Below are positions 52,983-61,793 of a stretch of DNA of 61,793 nt, in pieces; positions within the stretch are counted from its first letter, which is position 1; each line of letters opens with the position of its first letter. The notes below the pieces were generated by a model, which had not been told where the DNA came from, searched no databases, and was given only the letters and a program-made list of their open reading frames with translations. Position numbers and translations under genes: made by a program. Origin of the DNA: Methylococcaceae bacterium (GTDB lineage Bacteria; Pseudomonadota; Gammaproteobacteria; Methylococcales; Methylomonadaceae); NCBI GenBank assembly GCA_021647145.1, contig JAKIVF010000003.1, positions 1 through 61,793 of the forward strand, read 5' to 3'.

Positions 52983-55900
52983 TCAACACTGTGAAACCTC
53001 CCAAACGGGAAGTATTAGAGTGTTACATTGCTTTTCAAACTCATCATCTAGCAGCTTAGTTAAATCTTCAACATTTTGATACAGCTGTCTTATTGACCGG
53101 TCATATTCCATTTCTTTAATCATTTGTTCCTGGGCAGTTACAATTGCAGGCGTTTTAGCACGCTTACTAGTCTTTAGTTTTAAAACTTGTTTAATATAGG
53201 CAAAAGTAGGTTCAGTAAAAAAGGCGCCTGGCTGTAGTTGGCCTTGGTGATAGATTTTAATCAAACTAACTAATTCTTCAGTCTGATTTCCTTCAGAAAC
53301 AAAAAGTCTTGTATCATCAATACTAAGCAAATGAGTGTTTTGAGGTTTTATTCTATTTATAATCAAATGGTGCAACCAGGCTAAGATAAAGTCTTTACCC
53401 TTTAGTTTGGCAAAACGATAGAACAAACTTCCATTTTCATATTGTTGATTTAAATTTCCAACTAAGCGATAGTCGCCTATTGCAATATCGACCGCTTGAA
53501 TATTCTCCTTTTTCCCCAAACATTGTTGTTTAATTAAATCTGTAAATTTATTAATAAGCAGTTGTTGCTGGTCATATGCTAGTTGTCCATTTATCCCTGA
53601 GAGCCATTTCCCTTGTGCTTGTAATTTTTTTAAAGAGAAAGGTTGGTCGTTTAAATTATGTTCAATCCATTGCTGATTAATTGAATAAGCTTCCAAATTG
53701 TCTAAATCAAAAGGCTCTCGTTCTTCAATATCTGTTTCAATAGGAGTAAACCATATGCCTAATTTTTTTTGTAAAAAATATTGTTGTGGATGTCGGAAGA
53801 AAGAAAATAAATCATCAATTTCTATGATATTCGACGTTTTTATATCAAGCCTTCCTTGCCACCAAGGTTTTATTTCTGCTTTGTTTTCTTGTAAAGCAAT
53901 CGCTGTTTCATAATCAGTTTTTGAATAACTAAACAGACTGGGTTGCTCAGTAAAATATTGTGCACTAAACGCTTGTAGAGGGTGTTTTGTAATTAACTCA
54001 GTCAGTTGATAATAATTTTCTAATACATCAAGCAATTCACTAATCACCATAGATGGGGCTATGTCATCATTATTTTGAATGGATAGCCCTTTATAGGTGA
54101 TGATTAATTGTTGGCGCGCTGAGAGTAAAATTTCTAAAAATTGATAACGATCATCCGCTCTACGGGAGCGGTCACCTTGTCTAAAATTTTGTCCAACTAG
54201 ATCAAAAGTAGAAGGGCGATCAATTTTTGGAAACTCGCCTTCATTGATACCCAATAATGCGATGACCTTAAAAGGAATGGAACGCATGGGTAACATAGAG
54301 CAAAAAGTCAGTTGCCCTCGTAAAAAACCATTTGAAGATTTGCTTTCAGAGACTCTGCTTTCTAACCATGCACTCATCACTTCCAGAGAAACATCTTCTG
54401 TATGGACAGTTGCTATTTTTCCACTGAGTTCTTCAAAAATTTCATTAATTTGTTGTCGTTCAAGTTGCTCGGTCTGCGTTTTGACAGATAATAACTGGTC
54501 TGCATAATAATAGAAGCGGCCAGCCCATTGGTTTAATGATGTTTCTCTTTTAAATTCATCACTAGCTTTAAATAGTAGTTGTAGAAAATCATTAAAACCA
54601 CCTAATGCTTGCGCTGACGAACCTTCTATGTCCTGATAAGGTAAAATATCATCGACAAAATATTCTTCACTACCCATTGCATAGCCCATTAATAGACGAT
54701 CTAAAGTTGCTTGCCAGGTATTTTGATTTAATTCTGGAAGACCTAGCTCTTTTTTATGAGCAGATGATTTACCCCATCGCACATGAGTCTCTTTAGTCCA
54801 ATGTTTGATCAACTCTAAATCAGTTTCAGAGAGTGAAAAATTAGAATAGACAACAGGGTGTTCCAGTAAATCCATTACACTTTGCCAACCAAAACGACTT
54901 TGGCTAATTGTTAAAAAACGAATAAAAGCATCTAAAGCAGTATTCTCAAATTGCATACTTTTATCTGCAATTGCATGTTGAATATCATTGAAGATAGCGG
55001 ATATAAAAGGTGAATAAGATTGAATATCGGGTGCCATAACAACAATATCCCTTAGTTCCAGAGTAGAGTCTTGTTCTAAAGCATGAAGCAACTGATTCTT
55101 TAATACCTCTATCTCTCGCATTCTTGAATGACAGGCATGTATAGAAATTGAATGATCTTTATCTAATACAACTTCTTGCAATTGATTATTTAAAATATCA
55201 TTTTGCAGTTGTTGTAAATTATTAGTAACCGGTGTTTCTTCAAAGCTATCAGGGTTATAGCTAAAGTTAGCCTGGTCTAATAACATTTGTTGAAATTCTC
55301 GTCCCTGTTGACCTAAAGTGGATAATAATGGATGACCATCAATATCACCGCTCAACTGTTTTTTATTACCTAAATCTGCCCAATAGTCCTGGGATGGGTT
55401 GAACAGAAAAAAATGTACATCACAATGTCTTGATAATCCTTGTAAATAGTCTAAAAATAACGGTGGCATGGTGTTTAAACCAAAGATAAATATTCTTTCC
55501 GGAAGATTTTTAGAAAATTGACCTTCATCACTTTGGTTTAATTGATTTATTACGTCTTGCCATAAAGAACCTCGATGTTTATCACCAATAAATTCTGTGG
55601 TTTTTAGCCATAAAGCCCGTTGCCAAATTTCATATTCTGATTGATAAAGTAGTTGGTTTTTTTGCCAACGCTCAAGCATATCAGGACGCATCATTTGATA
55701 TTGGTCAAAAACTTGTGCTAACTGTTGCGCTAATTGGAAGCGTTTTAAATTCTTGTTTTCACCATCAATATAATGTTGAAGTGGCTTAAAGCAATCATTG
55801 GTTAAATCGCGAAGTATTTTTTCAAAGCGCCATAACATAACTTCTCTATCAAAGAGGTCATCATTAATCTGCTGATCAATTTTTTTTGAAATTGAACTGA

Positions 55901-56105
55901 AAAATTTACCTGGAAACAGAAACTCAAAATTTCCCCATACCCCAAAGTAACAAGCTAGTTGCTGTGACAACCATCGTTCCATACCTTGACTTTGAATGAG
56001 GAAAACTTCTTTACTAAAAGGATGAGACAAAGGCATGTTTTCAATCACAGAAGTTAAATGAACAAGTAAATTTTCTGTTTTGTTTGAGCTGTGCAGGATA
56101 AACAT
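52983..56105 (-). CDS. recC: Exonuclease V subunit gamma (RecC)
   Basis: A 1040-residue RecC: N-terminal HSSNKTENLLVHL and QSQGMERWLSQQLA, the FGLNTMPPLFLDYLQ region, and the later LNEGEFPK-type block (IALLGINEGEFPK, RADDRYQFLEILLSARQQL). With RecB and RecD it forms the RecBCD helicase-nuclease for double-strand break repair; RecC recognises Chi. Length is slightly below the about 1120 of E. coli. recB and recD are not in the window; the flanking genes are unrelated, so recC stands alone here. Confidence 0.93.
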   Translation of the reverse strand: MFILHSSNKTENLLVHLTSVIENMPLSHPFSKEVFLIQSQGMERWLSQQLACYFGVWGNFEFLFPGKFFSSISKKIDQQINDDLFDREVMLWRFEKILRDLTNDCFKPLQHYIDGENKNLKRFQLAQQLAQVFDQYQMMRPDMLERWQKNQLLYQSEYEIWQRALWLKTTEFIGDKHRGSLWQDVINQLNQSDEGQFSKNLPERIFIFGLNTMPPLFLDYLQGLSRHCDVHFFLFNPSQDYWADLGNKKQLSGDIDGHPLLSTLGQQGREFQQMLLDQANFSYNPDSFEETPVTNNLQQLQNDILNNQLQEVVLDKDHSISIHACHSRMREIEVLKNQLLHALEQDSTLELRDIVVMAPDIQSYSPFISAIFNDIQHAIADKSMQFENTALDAFIRFLTISQSRFGWQSVMDLLEHPVVYSNFSLSETDLELIKHWTKETHVRWGKSSAHKKELGLPELNQNTWQATLDRLLMGYAMGSEEYFVDDILPYQDIEGSSAQALGGFNDFLQLLFKASDEFKRETSLNQWAGRFYYYADQLLSVKTQTEQLERQQINEIFEELSGKIATVHTEDVSLEVMSAWLESRVSESKSSNGFLRGQLTFCSMLPMRSIPFKVIALLGINEGEFPKIDRPSTFDLVGQNFRQGDRSRRADDRYQFLEILLSARQQLIITYKGLSIQNNDDIAPSMVISELLDVLENYYQLTELITKHPLQAFSAQYFTEQPSLFSYSKTDYETAIALQENKAEIKPWWQGRLDIKTSNIIEIDDLFSFFRHPQQYFLQKKLGIWFTPIETDIEEREPFDLDNLEAYSINQQWIEHNLNDQPFSLKKLQAQGKWLSGINGQLAYDQQQLLINKFTDLIKQQCLGKKENIQAVDIAIGDYRLVGNLNQQYENGSLFYRFAKLKGKDFILAWLHHLIINRIKPQNTHLLSIDDTRLFVSEGNQTEELVSLIKIYHQGQLQPGAFFTEPTFAYIKQVLKLKTSKRAKTPAIVTAQEQMIKEMEYDRSIRQLYQNVEDLTKLLDDEFEKQCNTLILPVWEVSQC

Positions 56106-56299
56106 GGAATATGTCTGCTTTAGTTTATTATTAAAGGTATACTCTTAACAACCTAAGAAAAGGAGTGAGCATTTCCTTTTTTGTGTATAGATTATTGTAG
56201 TTTTTAGGCGTAAAGTAGCAGTATTAGTAATCTATTTCAATATCTTATAACGCTTACCAACTTACGGATGTGATTAAACGTAAATATTTGTAAGTTGAT

Positions 56300-56357
56300 A
56301 CCGTCTCTATGGCAACCCAACAATCGGTATGCTAAAAATGTTAGGTTAACCTACGCG
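56300..56357 (-). repeat. Dispersed repeat family A, copy 5 (internal deletion)
   Basis: On the minus strand it reads CGTAGGTTAACCTAACATTT then TTAGCATACCG and GGGTTGCCATAGAGACGG. Relative to the 59631 copy, the TAGACTAACAGCTTTATCG block is missing. A flanking inverted pair CAACTTAC (56258) / GTAAGTTG (56290) is adjacent. Confidence 0.75.
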
Positions 56358-56400
56358 AGAATTGGTTTGCTGCTTTGCTTAAAGAAAAAAAGGGGGCTAT

Positions 56401-56760
56401 ATGAGCTGCTGTGATGACCCAACAGAACCTGTTAAGATAAATCGAAGTGATTTAGTTAGAATTCAGCAACAACATGGTAATTTATTACGTGATCTATTTA
56501 CGAGTAACCCAGAAAAAGTCATATTAAAACAATTAAATGAAGTAAACACCTATTTACGAGAATTAGCTGCGCTTAATGCACATTCTGATTCTGTTAGAAA
56601 ACATGCAATTGAATTACTAAAAAAAGAGAGTCTTCCTATTTTACAACGTATTATTGCTAAGAAAGAGAATAGTTCAGTAGAACATTTTGCACAATTACGG
56701 ATAGAGGAATTAAAAAAAGACCCTGGTTTTTTTGAAAAAGTATTTAACCCCCATATCTAA
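56401..56760 (+). CDS. Small helical protein of unknown function
   Basis: A 119-residue protein that starts MSCCDDP and is mostly helical and charged (RIQQQHGNLLRDLFTSNPEK...VLKQLNEVNTYLRELAALN). The cysteine pair at positions 3-4 may be a modification or metal site but cannot be assigned. It converges with the small membrane protein gene, overlapping its stop by four bases. I recognise no family. Confidence 0.55.
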   Translation: MSCCDDPTEPVKINRSDLVRIQQQHGNLLRDLFTSNPEKVILKQLNEVNTYLRELAALNAHSDSVRKHAIELLKKESLPILQRIIAKKENSSVEHFAQLRIEELKKDPGFFEKVFNPHI

Positions 56761-56930
56761 TTTACTTCTGGCCAAATAACAACAGGATCTTCATTATTTG
56801 TTTGAGTGGATGTTTCTTGTTGTTGATTAATATAGCTACCACCAACAAGAAAAGCAAACACGAGTAAATAGATAATAGAAGCTATATATTTAACTTTTTT
56901 TGCTGCTGGGTCTGGGTTATATTCATTCAT
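56757..56930 (-). CDS. Small single-pass membrane protein
   Basis: From the ATG at 56930 (AGG eight bases upstream) it encodes about 57 residues beginning MNEYNPDPAAKKV, with one transmembrane helix (YIASIIYLLVFAFLVGGSYI). A longer frame to 56969 would overlap the ExeA start codon. It is divergent from exeA. The function is unknown; the position suggests a link with the GspA/GspB assembly system. Confidence 0.5.
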   Translation of the reverse strand: MNEYNPDPAAKKVKYIASIIYLLVFAFLVGGSYINQQQETSTQTNNEDPVVIWPEVN

Positions 56931-56968
56931 ATTAGCAACCTGATGCATTTGATTTAAGGATTCTACCA

Positions 56969-58705
56969 TTGTACCAACAGTTTTTTAATTTTAGTACAGC
57001 TCCCTTTTCTATTGCTCCAGACCCTCATTTCATCTATATGAGTCGGCAGCATCAAGAGGGATTAGCCCATTTATTATACGGTATCAATCAAGGAGGGGGA
57101 TTTGTTGCCTTAACAGGAGAAGTTGGCACAGGAAAAACAACGTTATGTAATTGCTTATTAGGGCGATTACCCAGTGATGTTGATATTGCTCTTATTTTAA
57201 ACCCAAAACTGAGTGCCAATGAGTTATTAGCAAGCATTTGTGATGAACTAAATATTTCTTATAATAAAGATTTTTCATCGCTTAAGGAATTAATTGATGC
57301 GCTGAATGCTCATTTACTTGCAACCCATGCAAAGAATAGAAAGACCGTTGTTCTAATTGATGAGGCACAAAATTTAAGTTTAGATGTACTTGAACAAATT
57401 CGACTTTTAACTAATTTAGAAACAGTCAAAACCAAGCTGCTACAAATAATTTTAGTTGGCCAACCAGAACTTAAAAAAATTTTAGAAAACCCAGAACTAA
57501 GACAACTAAATCAACGAATTACTGCACGATACCATCTAAAGTCTTTATCTCTTGCTGAAACACATAAATATATTAAATATCGATTAAAAGTATCTGGTGG
57601 AAATACGAATATATTTAATCGCAGTGCAACAAAGAAGGTTTATAAGCTATCGAAAGGGATACCCAGGCTTATTAATGTAATATGTGATAGGTCTTTGCTT
57701 GGAGCTTATGTAGAAAATGCAAAGTTTGTAACAACAGGTATTATTGATAAGGCTGTAAAAGAAGTACTTCCTGCTCAGCAATCATTTCTAAAAGAACATG
57801 CGTTTAAAATGGTTTCCGGATTAGTTTTACTTATTAGTTATTTATTTTTTTCTTATTTCTTTATCAACTACCTGTCTGAAGATGGAGATGTACCTACTTT
57901 AGCACTAGAAGAAAAAGCTGAGGAGGAAAAGAAGGTCGCAAAAGTAAAAACTGAAGAAGTTCAGCTAGAAAACACTAAAGACGAAGAAAATAATCAGCAA
58001 TTCTCTTCTTTAGATTTTGCACAAAAACCTATACAAAAAACACCAGTAAATTTACCAAATAAACCGCGTACTCCTCCAGAACCTACAGACTTTATTTCCC
58101 ATATTAAACACCACAACCTATCTTTGTTCTCGGGTATATCACAACTTGCTCTTTTGTGGAAAAAATCTATTCCTAAAGATGCTCAATGCAAAGAGTTAGA
58201 AGAAGAAGGGTTAAATTGTTTATTTGGCCACTCAAGCTGGGAAAAATTAATTACCTTAAATCGCCCGGTTATCATGGAGTTTCCAGTTTCAGAGACTGAA
58301 AAAAAATATGCGTTACTTTCAAAAATAAAAAATGGTAACCCCGTTTTTCAATTTAAAGGCGACAAGGTTTTTTCTAAGGTTTTTTCTATTGATGAAGTCC
58401 TTGATTTATGGGAGGGCTATTATGTAATTTTATGGCAGCCACCGACTAAAAAAATTGAAACTGTCTACCCAGGCTGGTCTTTCTCAGGAGTAAAATGGAT
58501 AAAAAAACAAATACTGAAAAACAACCCAAATGCCATGCTAACGGATGACTCTAATTATTATGATGAAACATTAAAAACCGAAGTGAAAAAATTTCAAAAA
58601 CAGCATTATTTAATACCAGACGGAATAGTTGGAGCAAATACATTTATTTATTTACAAAATAATGACCCTTTGGATAATTCACCTAAATTAAGTTCAGTAC
58701 GCTAA
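56969..58705 (+). CDS. exeA: GspA/ExeA-type AAA ATPase with C-terminal peptidoglycan-binding domain
   Basis: A 578-residue protein starting at TTG with AAGGA eight bases upstream, which yields the family start MYQQFFNFSTAPFSIAPDP. The AAA domain has Walker A GEVGTGKTTL (about 50-59) and Walker B VVLIDEAQNL. A transmembrane helix lies near 278-298, then a charged linker, a C39-peptidase-like degenerate domain and a peptidoglycan-binding domain (about 510-570, FQKQHYLIPDGIVGANT). With GspB it remodels peptidoglycan to insert the type II secretin. It overlaps gspB as TAATG. Confidence 0.9.
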   Translation: MYQQFFNFSTAPFSIAPDPHFIYMSRQHQEGLAHLLYGINQGGGFVALTGEVGTGKTTLCNCLLGRLPSDVDIALILNPKLSANELLASICDELNISYNKDFSSLKELIDALNAHLLATHAKNRKTVVLIDEAQNLSLDVLEQIRLLTNLETVKTKLLQIILVGQPELKKILENPELRQLNQRITARYHLKSLSLAETHKYIKYRLKVSGGNTNIFNRSATKKVYKLSKGIPRLINVICDRSLLGAYVENAKFVTTGIIDKAVKEVLPAQQSFLKEHAFKMVSGLVLLISYLFFSYFFINYLSEDGDVPTLALEEKAEEEKKVAKVKTEEVQLENTKDEENNQQFSSLDFAQKPIQKTPVNLPNKPRTPPEPTDFISHIKHHNLSLFSGISQLALLWKKSIPKDAQCKELEEEGLNCLFGHSSWEKLITLNRPVIMEFPVSETEKKYALLSKIKNGNPVFQFKGDKVFSKVFSIDEVLDLWEGYYVILWQPPTKKIETVYPGWSFSGVKWIKKQILKNNPNAMLTDDSNYYDETLKTEVKKFQKQHYLIPDGIVGANTFIYLQNNDPLDNSPKLSSVR

Positions 58706-59541
58706 TGTCCTTTATATTAAACGCACTAAGAAAATCAGAGCAGGAAAGGTTAGCTAAACAAGCTGAGTCTACTGGGCATTTACTTATTGGAAAGCAAGAA
58801 CAAATTGTTAGTAAAAAACTTCCCATTTGGTTAATTACATTATTTATTGTCAATATGTGTTTGATGGCCTATTTTGTTTGGTCAGTTCTACAAAAAGATA
58901 CTCAGTCTATTGAAACTGAAAAAACCATTGTTGCAGAAAAACCAAAACCTTTAACACCAGATACCGTTGTTTCTGAAAAGCCACAACCTTTAAGACAGAA
59001 CAAAATTGTTTCTGAAAAACGACCTCCTTCTACACCAAAGGCTATAGATACTTTTAAAGATCCTGTTATAAATTTAACTCAACAAAAAGAACAAGCATTT
59101 ATTGCTCAACAGATTAAAGAACAAAAAACTAAGAAAAGAAAAGCAAAAAAAATAGAAGAAATGACCCCGCCAGAAAATAAACAAACTATTTCTGTTAAAA
59201 AACAGGTAGAAAGTGTACCTGTAGTCGAGAGGAAAAAAATACAAGCTCCAAAACCAGTAATTTCAAACGATAAGCATAATAAAATAAAAGAAAAAGAAAA
59301 AGAAAAGGAAAATTCTCCTCCTTTTCTATCTGAGTTACCTTTTGAATTTCGACGTTCTGTACCTGCAATAGATTTTAATGTTTTTGTTTACTCAAGTATT
59401 AAAAGTGAACGATTTGTTATGATTGACATGAAAAAATCCCAAGCGGGACAAGAGATACTAGAAGGCATGATGCTTAAAGAAATCCGTAAGAATTCAATCG
59501 TTGTTGAATATAAAAATAGAGTTTTTCAAATTGATCGTTAA
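58705..59541 (+). CDS. gspB: GspB (ExeB) type II secretion assembly factor
   Basis: A 278-residue protein: the N-terminal signature MSFILNALRKSEQERL, one transmembrane helix (about 39-60, LPIWLITLFIVNMCLMAYFV), a long periplasmic linker rich in Pro, Lys and Glu (with PLTPDTVVSEKP-type repeats), and a C-terminal T2SSB domain (FEFRRSVPAIDFNVFVYSSI). It partners with GspA to assemble the secretin. No other gsp genes are in the window. Confidence 0.92.
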   Translation: MSFILNALRKSEQERLAKQAESTGHLLIGKQEQIVSKKLPIWLITLFIVNMCLMAYFVWSVLQKDTQSIETEKTIVAEKPKPLTPDTVVSEKPQPLRQNKIVSEKRPPSTPKAIDTFKDPVINLTQQKEQAFIAQQIKEQKTKKRKAKKIEEMTPPENKQTISVKKQVESVPVVERKKIQAPKPVISNDKHNKIKEKEKEKENSPPFLSELPFEFRRSVPAIDFNVFVYSSIKSERFVMIDMKKSQAGQEILEGMMLKEIRKNSIVVEYKNRVFQIDR

Positions 59542-59630
59542 ACCTTAATTAATCTGCTTTTTATTAATTCTAACGCCATTTTTAGTAAAGTTATTATCTA
59601 TTTTTTAAAAAGTAGCTCACTAACTCTTGC

Positions 59631-59715
59631 GTAGGTTAGACTAACAGCTTTATCGTTAACCTAATACTTTTAGCATACCGTTGTTAGGCTGCCAAAGAGA
59701 TGGCAGCCCAACCTA
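59631..59715 (+). repeat. Dispersed repeat family A, copy 6 (most complete)
   Basis: Starts TAGGTTAGACT and ends AGCCCAACCTA, an imperfect 11-bp terminal inverted repeat. Internally it has TAACAGCTTTATCGTTA, CATACCG and a perfect hairpin GCTGCCA-AAGAGA-TGGCAGC. It fills much of the 285-bp gap between gspB and the DUF2333 gene. Confidence 0.88.
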
Positions 59716-59826
59716 ATTGTTATAAAGAATTCAATTCAAAAATCTGCTACTATTGCAGTAATTTTTAAATAAGAGTTCCAATTGCTTATTTTAGAGAAGC
59801 AAAATTTGAAACTAGGATACTAGAAG

Positions 59827-60864
59827 ATGACAGACTCCACAGCAACAGAAGAAGCTAGATCTAAAGGAATACTTTGGTTTTTTGGTACATTACTTGGCAT
59901 AATACTGGTTGTACTTATTATACTGGGTGCATGGTGGGGTAGTGAACCAGAAGTATTTGATGTAAACGAAGAAGCAAGGCTTTATCTCCAAAAGACTGGT
60001 TCTACTTATAAGCCCATTGGTTTCGTATACACGAATACACTTGCCCATATGGTTGAAGTGCTGATGAATAAGCCGGGGGGATATATTTCTAATGATGTCG
60101 CTCCTCCCGGGGTTTTTTTGGATAATATTCGTAGCTGGGAGTATGGTGCGTTAGTTATGTTACGCGATGGTACAACGGCGTTAAGGAATCACTTTGCCCG
60201 AGACCAGTCCCAATCAATAGAAGATAAAGATTTGGCGAAGGCCGAACCTTACTTTTATTATGAACCTAACTCATGGGCTCTGCCTTCTTCAGAATCAGAA
60301 TATGATAAAGGAGTTCTTGCTTTACATAGGTACATGAAGCGCTTGTATGCTCCAAAAGGGAAGCAAAGGCGCGCTCAGTTTTATTCACGAGCAGATAATC
60401 TATGGACATATCTTGAAGTTGTAATCAAACGATTAGGTGGATTATCCACTCGACTTACCGCCAGTACAGATCGCTATGCGGGTGCAGCGGGTATTCTTTA
60501 TGACCCTAGTGGGCAGACTGAACCTCAGTTTGGTGAAGAAAGAAAAAAAGGGGTGGGTAAAACGCCTTGGCTGTTAATTGATAATATTTTTTATGAAGCT
60601 CGTGGAGCAAGCTGGGCCTTATTACATATTTTACAAGCAATTAAAGTAGATTTTGGCGATATTATTTTAGATAAAAGAGCAATGAATACATTAGATAATA
60701 TGATTCACGCATTAGAAAATGCTCTGACCCCAGTTTTAAGTCCAATGATCTTAAGTGGTGATGGCTTTGGTATGTTTGCAAACTACTCATTATCAATGGC
60801 CAACTATATTGCCAGAGCAAATGCAGCTGCACTTGATTTACGTGATTTAATGAATAAAGGATAA
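59827..60864 (+). CDS. DUF2333 membrane protein
   Basis: A 345-residue protein with one N-terminal transmembrane helix (about 16-38, WFFGTLLGIILVVLIILGAW) and a large extracytoplasmic domain: GFVYTNTLAHMVEVLMNKPGG, WEYGALVMLRDGTTALRNHF and the FYEARGASWALLHILQAIKVDFG block. I recognise DUF2333, a conserved gammaproteobacterial family of unknown function. A DUF4389 membrane protein follows after 9 bp and is likely co-transcribed. Confidence 0.85.
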   Translation: MTDSTATEEARSKGILWFFGTLLGIILVVLIILGAWWGSEPEVFDVNEEARLYLQKTGSTYKPIGFVYTNTLAHMVEVLMNKPGGYISNDVAPPGVFLDNIRSWEYGALVMLRDGTTALRNHFARDQSQSIEDKDLAKAEPYFYYEPNSWALPSSESEYDKGVLALHRYMKRLYAPKGKQRRAQFYSRADNLWTYLEVVIKRLGGLSTRLTASTDRYAGAAGILYDPSGQTEPQFGEERKKGVGKTPWLLIDNIFYEARGASWALLHILQAIKVDFGDIILDKRAMNTLDNMIHALENALTPVLSPMILSGDGFGMFANYSLSMANYIARANAAALDLRDLMNKG

Positions 60865-60873
60865 GGTCTCATT

Positions 60874-61179
60874 ATGCAAAAAGAAATAAACGAGAACCTA
60901 AAAAAAATCAGCACCTGGAAACGTATTTTTTTTCTTTTAATTTATACGGTTATCGTTGGTATTGTTAGAATGCTACTATGGGCAATTATTCTATTACAGA
61001 TTGGATCTGCTTTATTTACGGGCGAACCCAATCCAAATATTTTAAATTTTGGTAAAAAACTGTCTGCTTATCTTTACCACATTCTGTTATTTTTAACCTA
61101 TAACACAGATAAATTACCTTTTCCTTTTTCTGACTGGAACGTCACTGAAGAGCTAGACTTGCCAGATATTAAAAAATAA
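60874..61179 (+). CDS. DUF4389 membrane protein
   Basis: A 101-residue protein with a basic N-terminus (LKKISTWKR), two hydrophobic helices (about 20-48 and 62-80) separated by TGEPNPNILNFGKKLSAYL, and a short acidic C-terminus. It matches DUF4389, small membrane proteins often encoded near DUF2333. The function is unknown. Confidence 0.78.
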   Translation: MQKEINENLKKISTWKRIFFLLIYTVIVGIVRMLLWAIILLQIGSALFTGEPNPNILNFGKKLSAYLYHILLFLTYNTDKLPFPFSDWNVTEELDLPDIKK

Positions 61180-61221
61180 CAACATGGTAGAAGACCCACA
61201 GCTTTCTCATAAAGATTTAAA

Positions 61222-61249
61222 TTGACATACTGTAAAATATATGTATTTT
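61222..61249 (+). promoter_or_regulatory. Possible promoter of the transposase
   Basis: TTGACA (61222-61227), a 16-bp spacer and TATTTT (61244-61249), ten bases before the transposase ATG. The -35 box is perfect but the -10 is weak. Confidence 0.4.
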
Positions 61250-61258
61250 CATATTACT

Positions 61259-61793
61259 ATGTCACTAACTGAATTATCTACCTTAACTAATCATGAGCTT
61301 GAAATTTACAGTGGAGAGACAGAACAAAAATTCATCAATGCGCTAAAGGAGTTACCCGATACACGTGACAACCGAGGTAAACGACATTCACTGGTGATGT
61401 TAATTGTTACCGTTGTTTTTGCTACATTGGTTAGCCGTTCAAAAGTGTCAAGCATACACCGTTACATGGACAATAAAATCCAGTGGTTACGTGAAATAAC
61501 GGGAATTCATGATGCAAAAGTTATTTCACGAGCTCATTTTCCGAGAATGCTGGCAAAGATAGACTGGGTCGCTTTAAGTGTCGTGATTAATGATTGTTAC
61601 GGTGAACAGATAAAAGCCTTGATTCTGGATGAATGGATAAGTGCAGATGGAAAAGTATTAAGAGGCACGCTGAAATCAGGTGAAAAGCAAGCTATTATCC
61701 ATGCCGTATCCCATGAGAGCCGAATAGATGTAGCACAGGCTTGCCAGGCGGGCGATAAATCCAGTGAAATACCCGTGATGCGAGAATTCATGA
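61259..61793 (+). mobile_element. ISAs1-family transposase, 5' part (runs off the right edge)
   Basis: The frame is open from the ATG at 61259 to the end, 178 residues. LPDTRDNRGKRHSL, the DGKVLRGT motif (first DDE Asp) and the KSSEIPVMREF region identify the H-repeat/ISAs1 family transposase. Base and codon use is richer in GC than in its neighbours, fitting a mobile gene. The third catalytic residue and the right end lie beyond the window. I could not identify the left terminal inverted repeat. Confidence 0.88.

Noticed and set aside
56258..56297. Inverted pair CAACTTAC/GTAAGTTG beside repeat A copy 5
   Set aside because: Too short and widely spaced to call a separate element; recorded only with the repeat.
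1..61793. CRISPR arrays, tRNA or rRNA genes
   Set aside because: I saw no regularly spaced direct repeats or recognisable tRNA/rRNA sequence on reading; a tRNAscan and CRISPR search would confirm.

Overview
The window is a chromosomal stretch from a low-GC (by eye roughly 36-38 %) Gram-negative bacterium. Lipoproteins, TolC and TonB-dependent outer-membrane proteins, RecC, a RnfB-type ferredoxin directly after metG-hcp, cytochrome c4, the tesA/ybbA/ybbP block and a GspA/GspB pair all point to a gammaproteobacterium. A marine or freshwater methylotroph/sulfur-oxidiser type such as Methylococcales is a reasonable guess, but no diagnostic metabolic gene lies in the window, so genus or order is inference.

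Layout. 1-3008 (minus): end of a CusB-like metal/RND efflux adaptor and a LysM-carrying TolC lipoprotein. 3644-8713: DUF3465 secreted protein, EamA permease, CotH-kinase protein with a frame-broken Ig-like tail, zinc-ribbon membrane protein, Nudix hydrolase, TetR regulator. 8969-12457: small lipoprotein, cytochrome c4, a J-domain/PilZ protein and a DUF481 outer-membrane protein. 12507-23347 (minus): one long cobalamin operon with its promoter, cobalamin riboswitch, CbtB/CbtA cobalt uptake proteins and most anaerobic-type corrin-ring enzymes through cobyrinate a,c-diamide synthase. 23429-24556: a graveyard of three decayed genes. 24639-27978: DUF937-OmpA protein and a DEAD-box helicase. 28293-32573: metG, hcp, rnfB. 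33003-39100: NfeD/SPFH pair, GlcG-like protein, tesA, ybbA, ybbP. 39118-39336: a non-coding inverted-repeat element. 39438-48163: a sensory region with a PAS protein, a CZB chemoreceptor, a TonB receptor/YfiR/histidine kinase/response-regulator cluster and a second related response regulator. 48243-61179: a giant uncharacterised membrane protein, a small protein with a duplicated motif, recC, ExeA/GspA-GspB, DUF2333 and DUF4389 proteins. 61259-end: a truncated-by-window ISAs1-family transposase.

How the parts work together. The riboswitch should shut off cobalt import and corrin synthesis when B12 is plentiful; CbtAB supplies cobalt, CbiX inserts it early, and CbiL-H-F-G-CobE-D-ET-C-A build cobyrinate diamide (no CbiJ/CobK is visible here). 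The TonB receptor, YfiR-like periplasmic protein, CHASE8-like kinase and RR look like one outer-membrane-to-cytoplasm signalling route, although the kinase reading frame is broken inside its ATPase domain in this sequence.

The most noteworthy features not explained by ordinary annotation are: a six-copy dispersed palindromic repeat family (A) and a two-copy relative (B), a 219-bp MITE-like element, a CbiH fused to a HutX/ChuX-like domain, a J-J-Cys-PilZ protein, the LysM-TolC lipoprotein, two paralogous response regulators with an unrecognised conserved effector block, and several frame breaks (histidine kinase, CotH, methyltransferase, YqjG, LysR).
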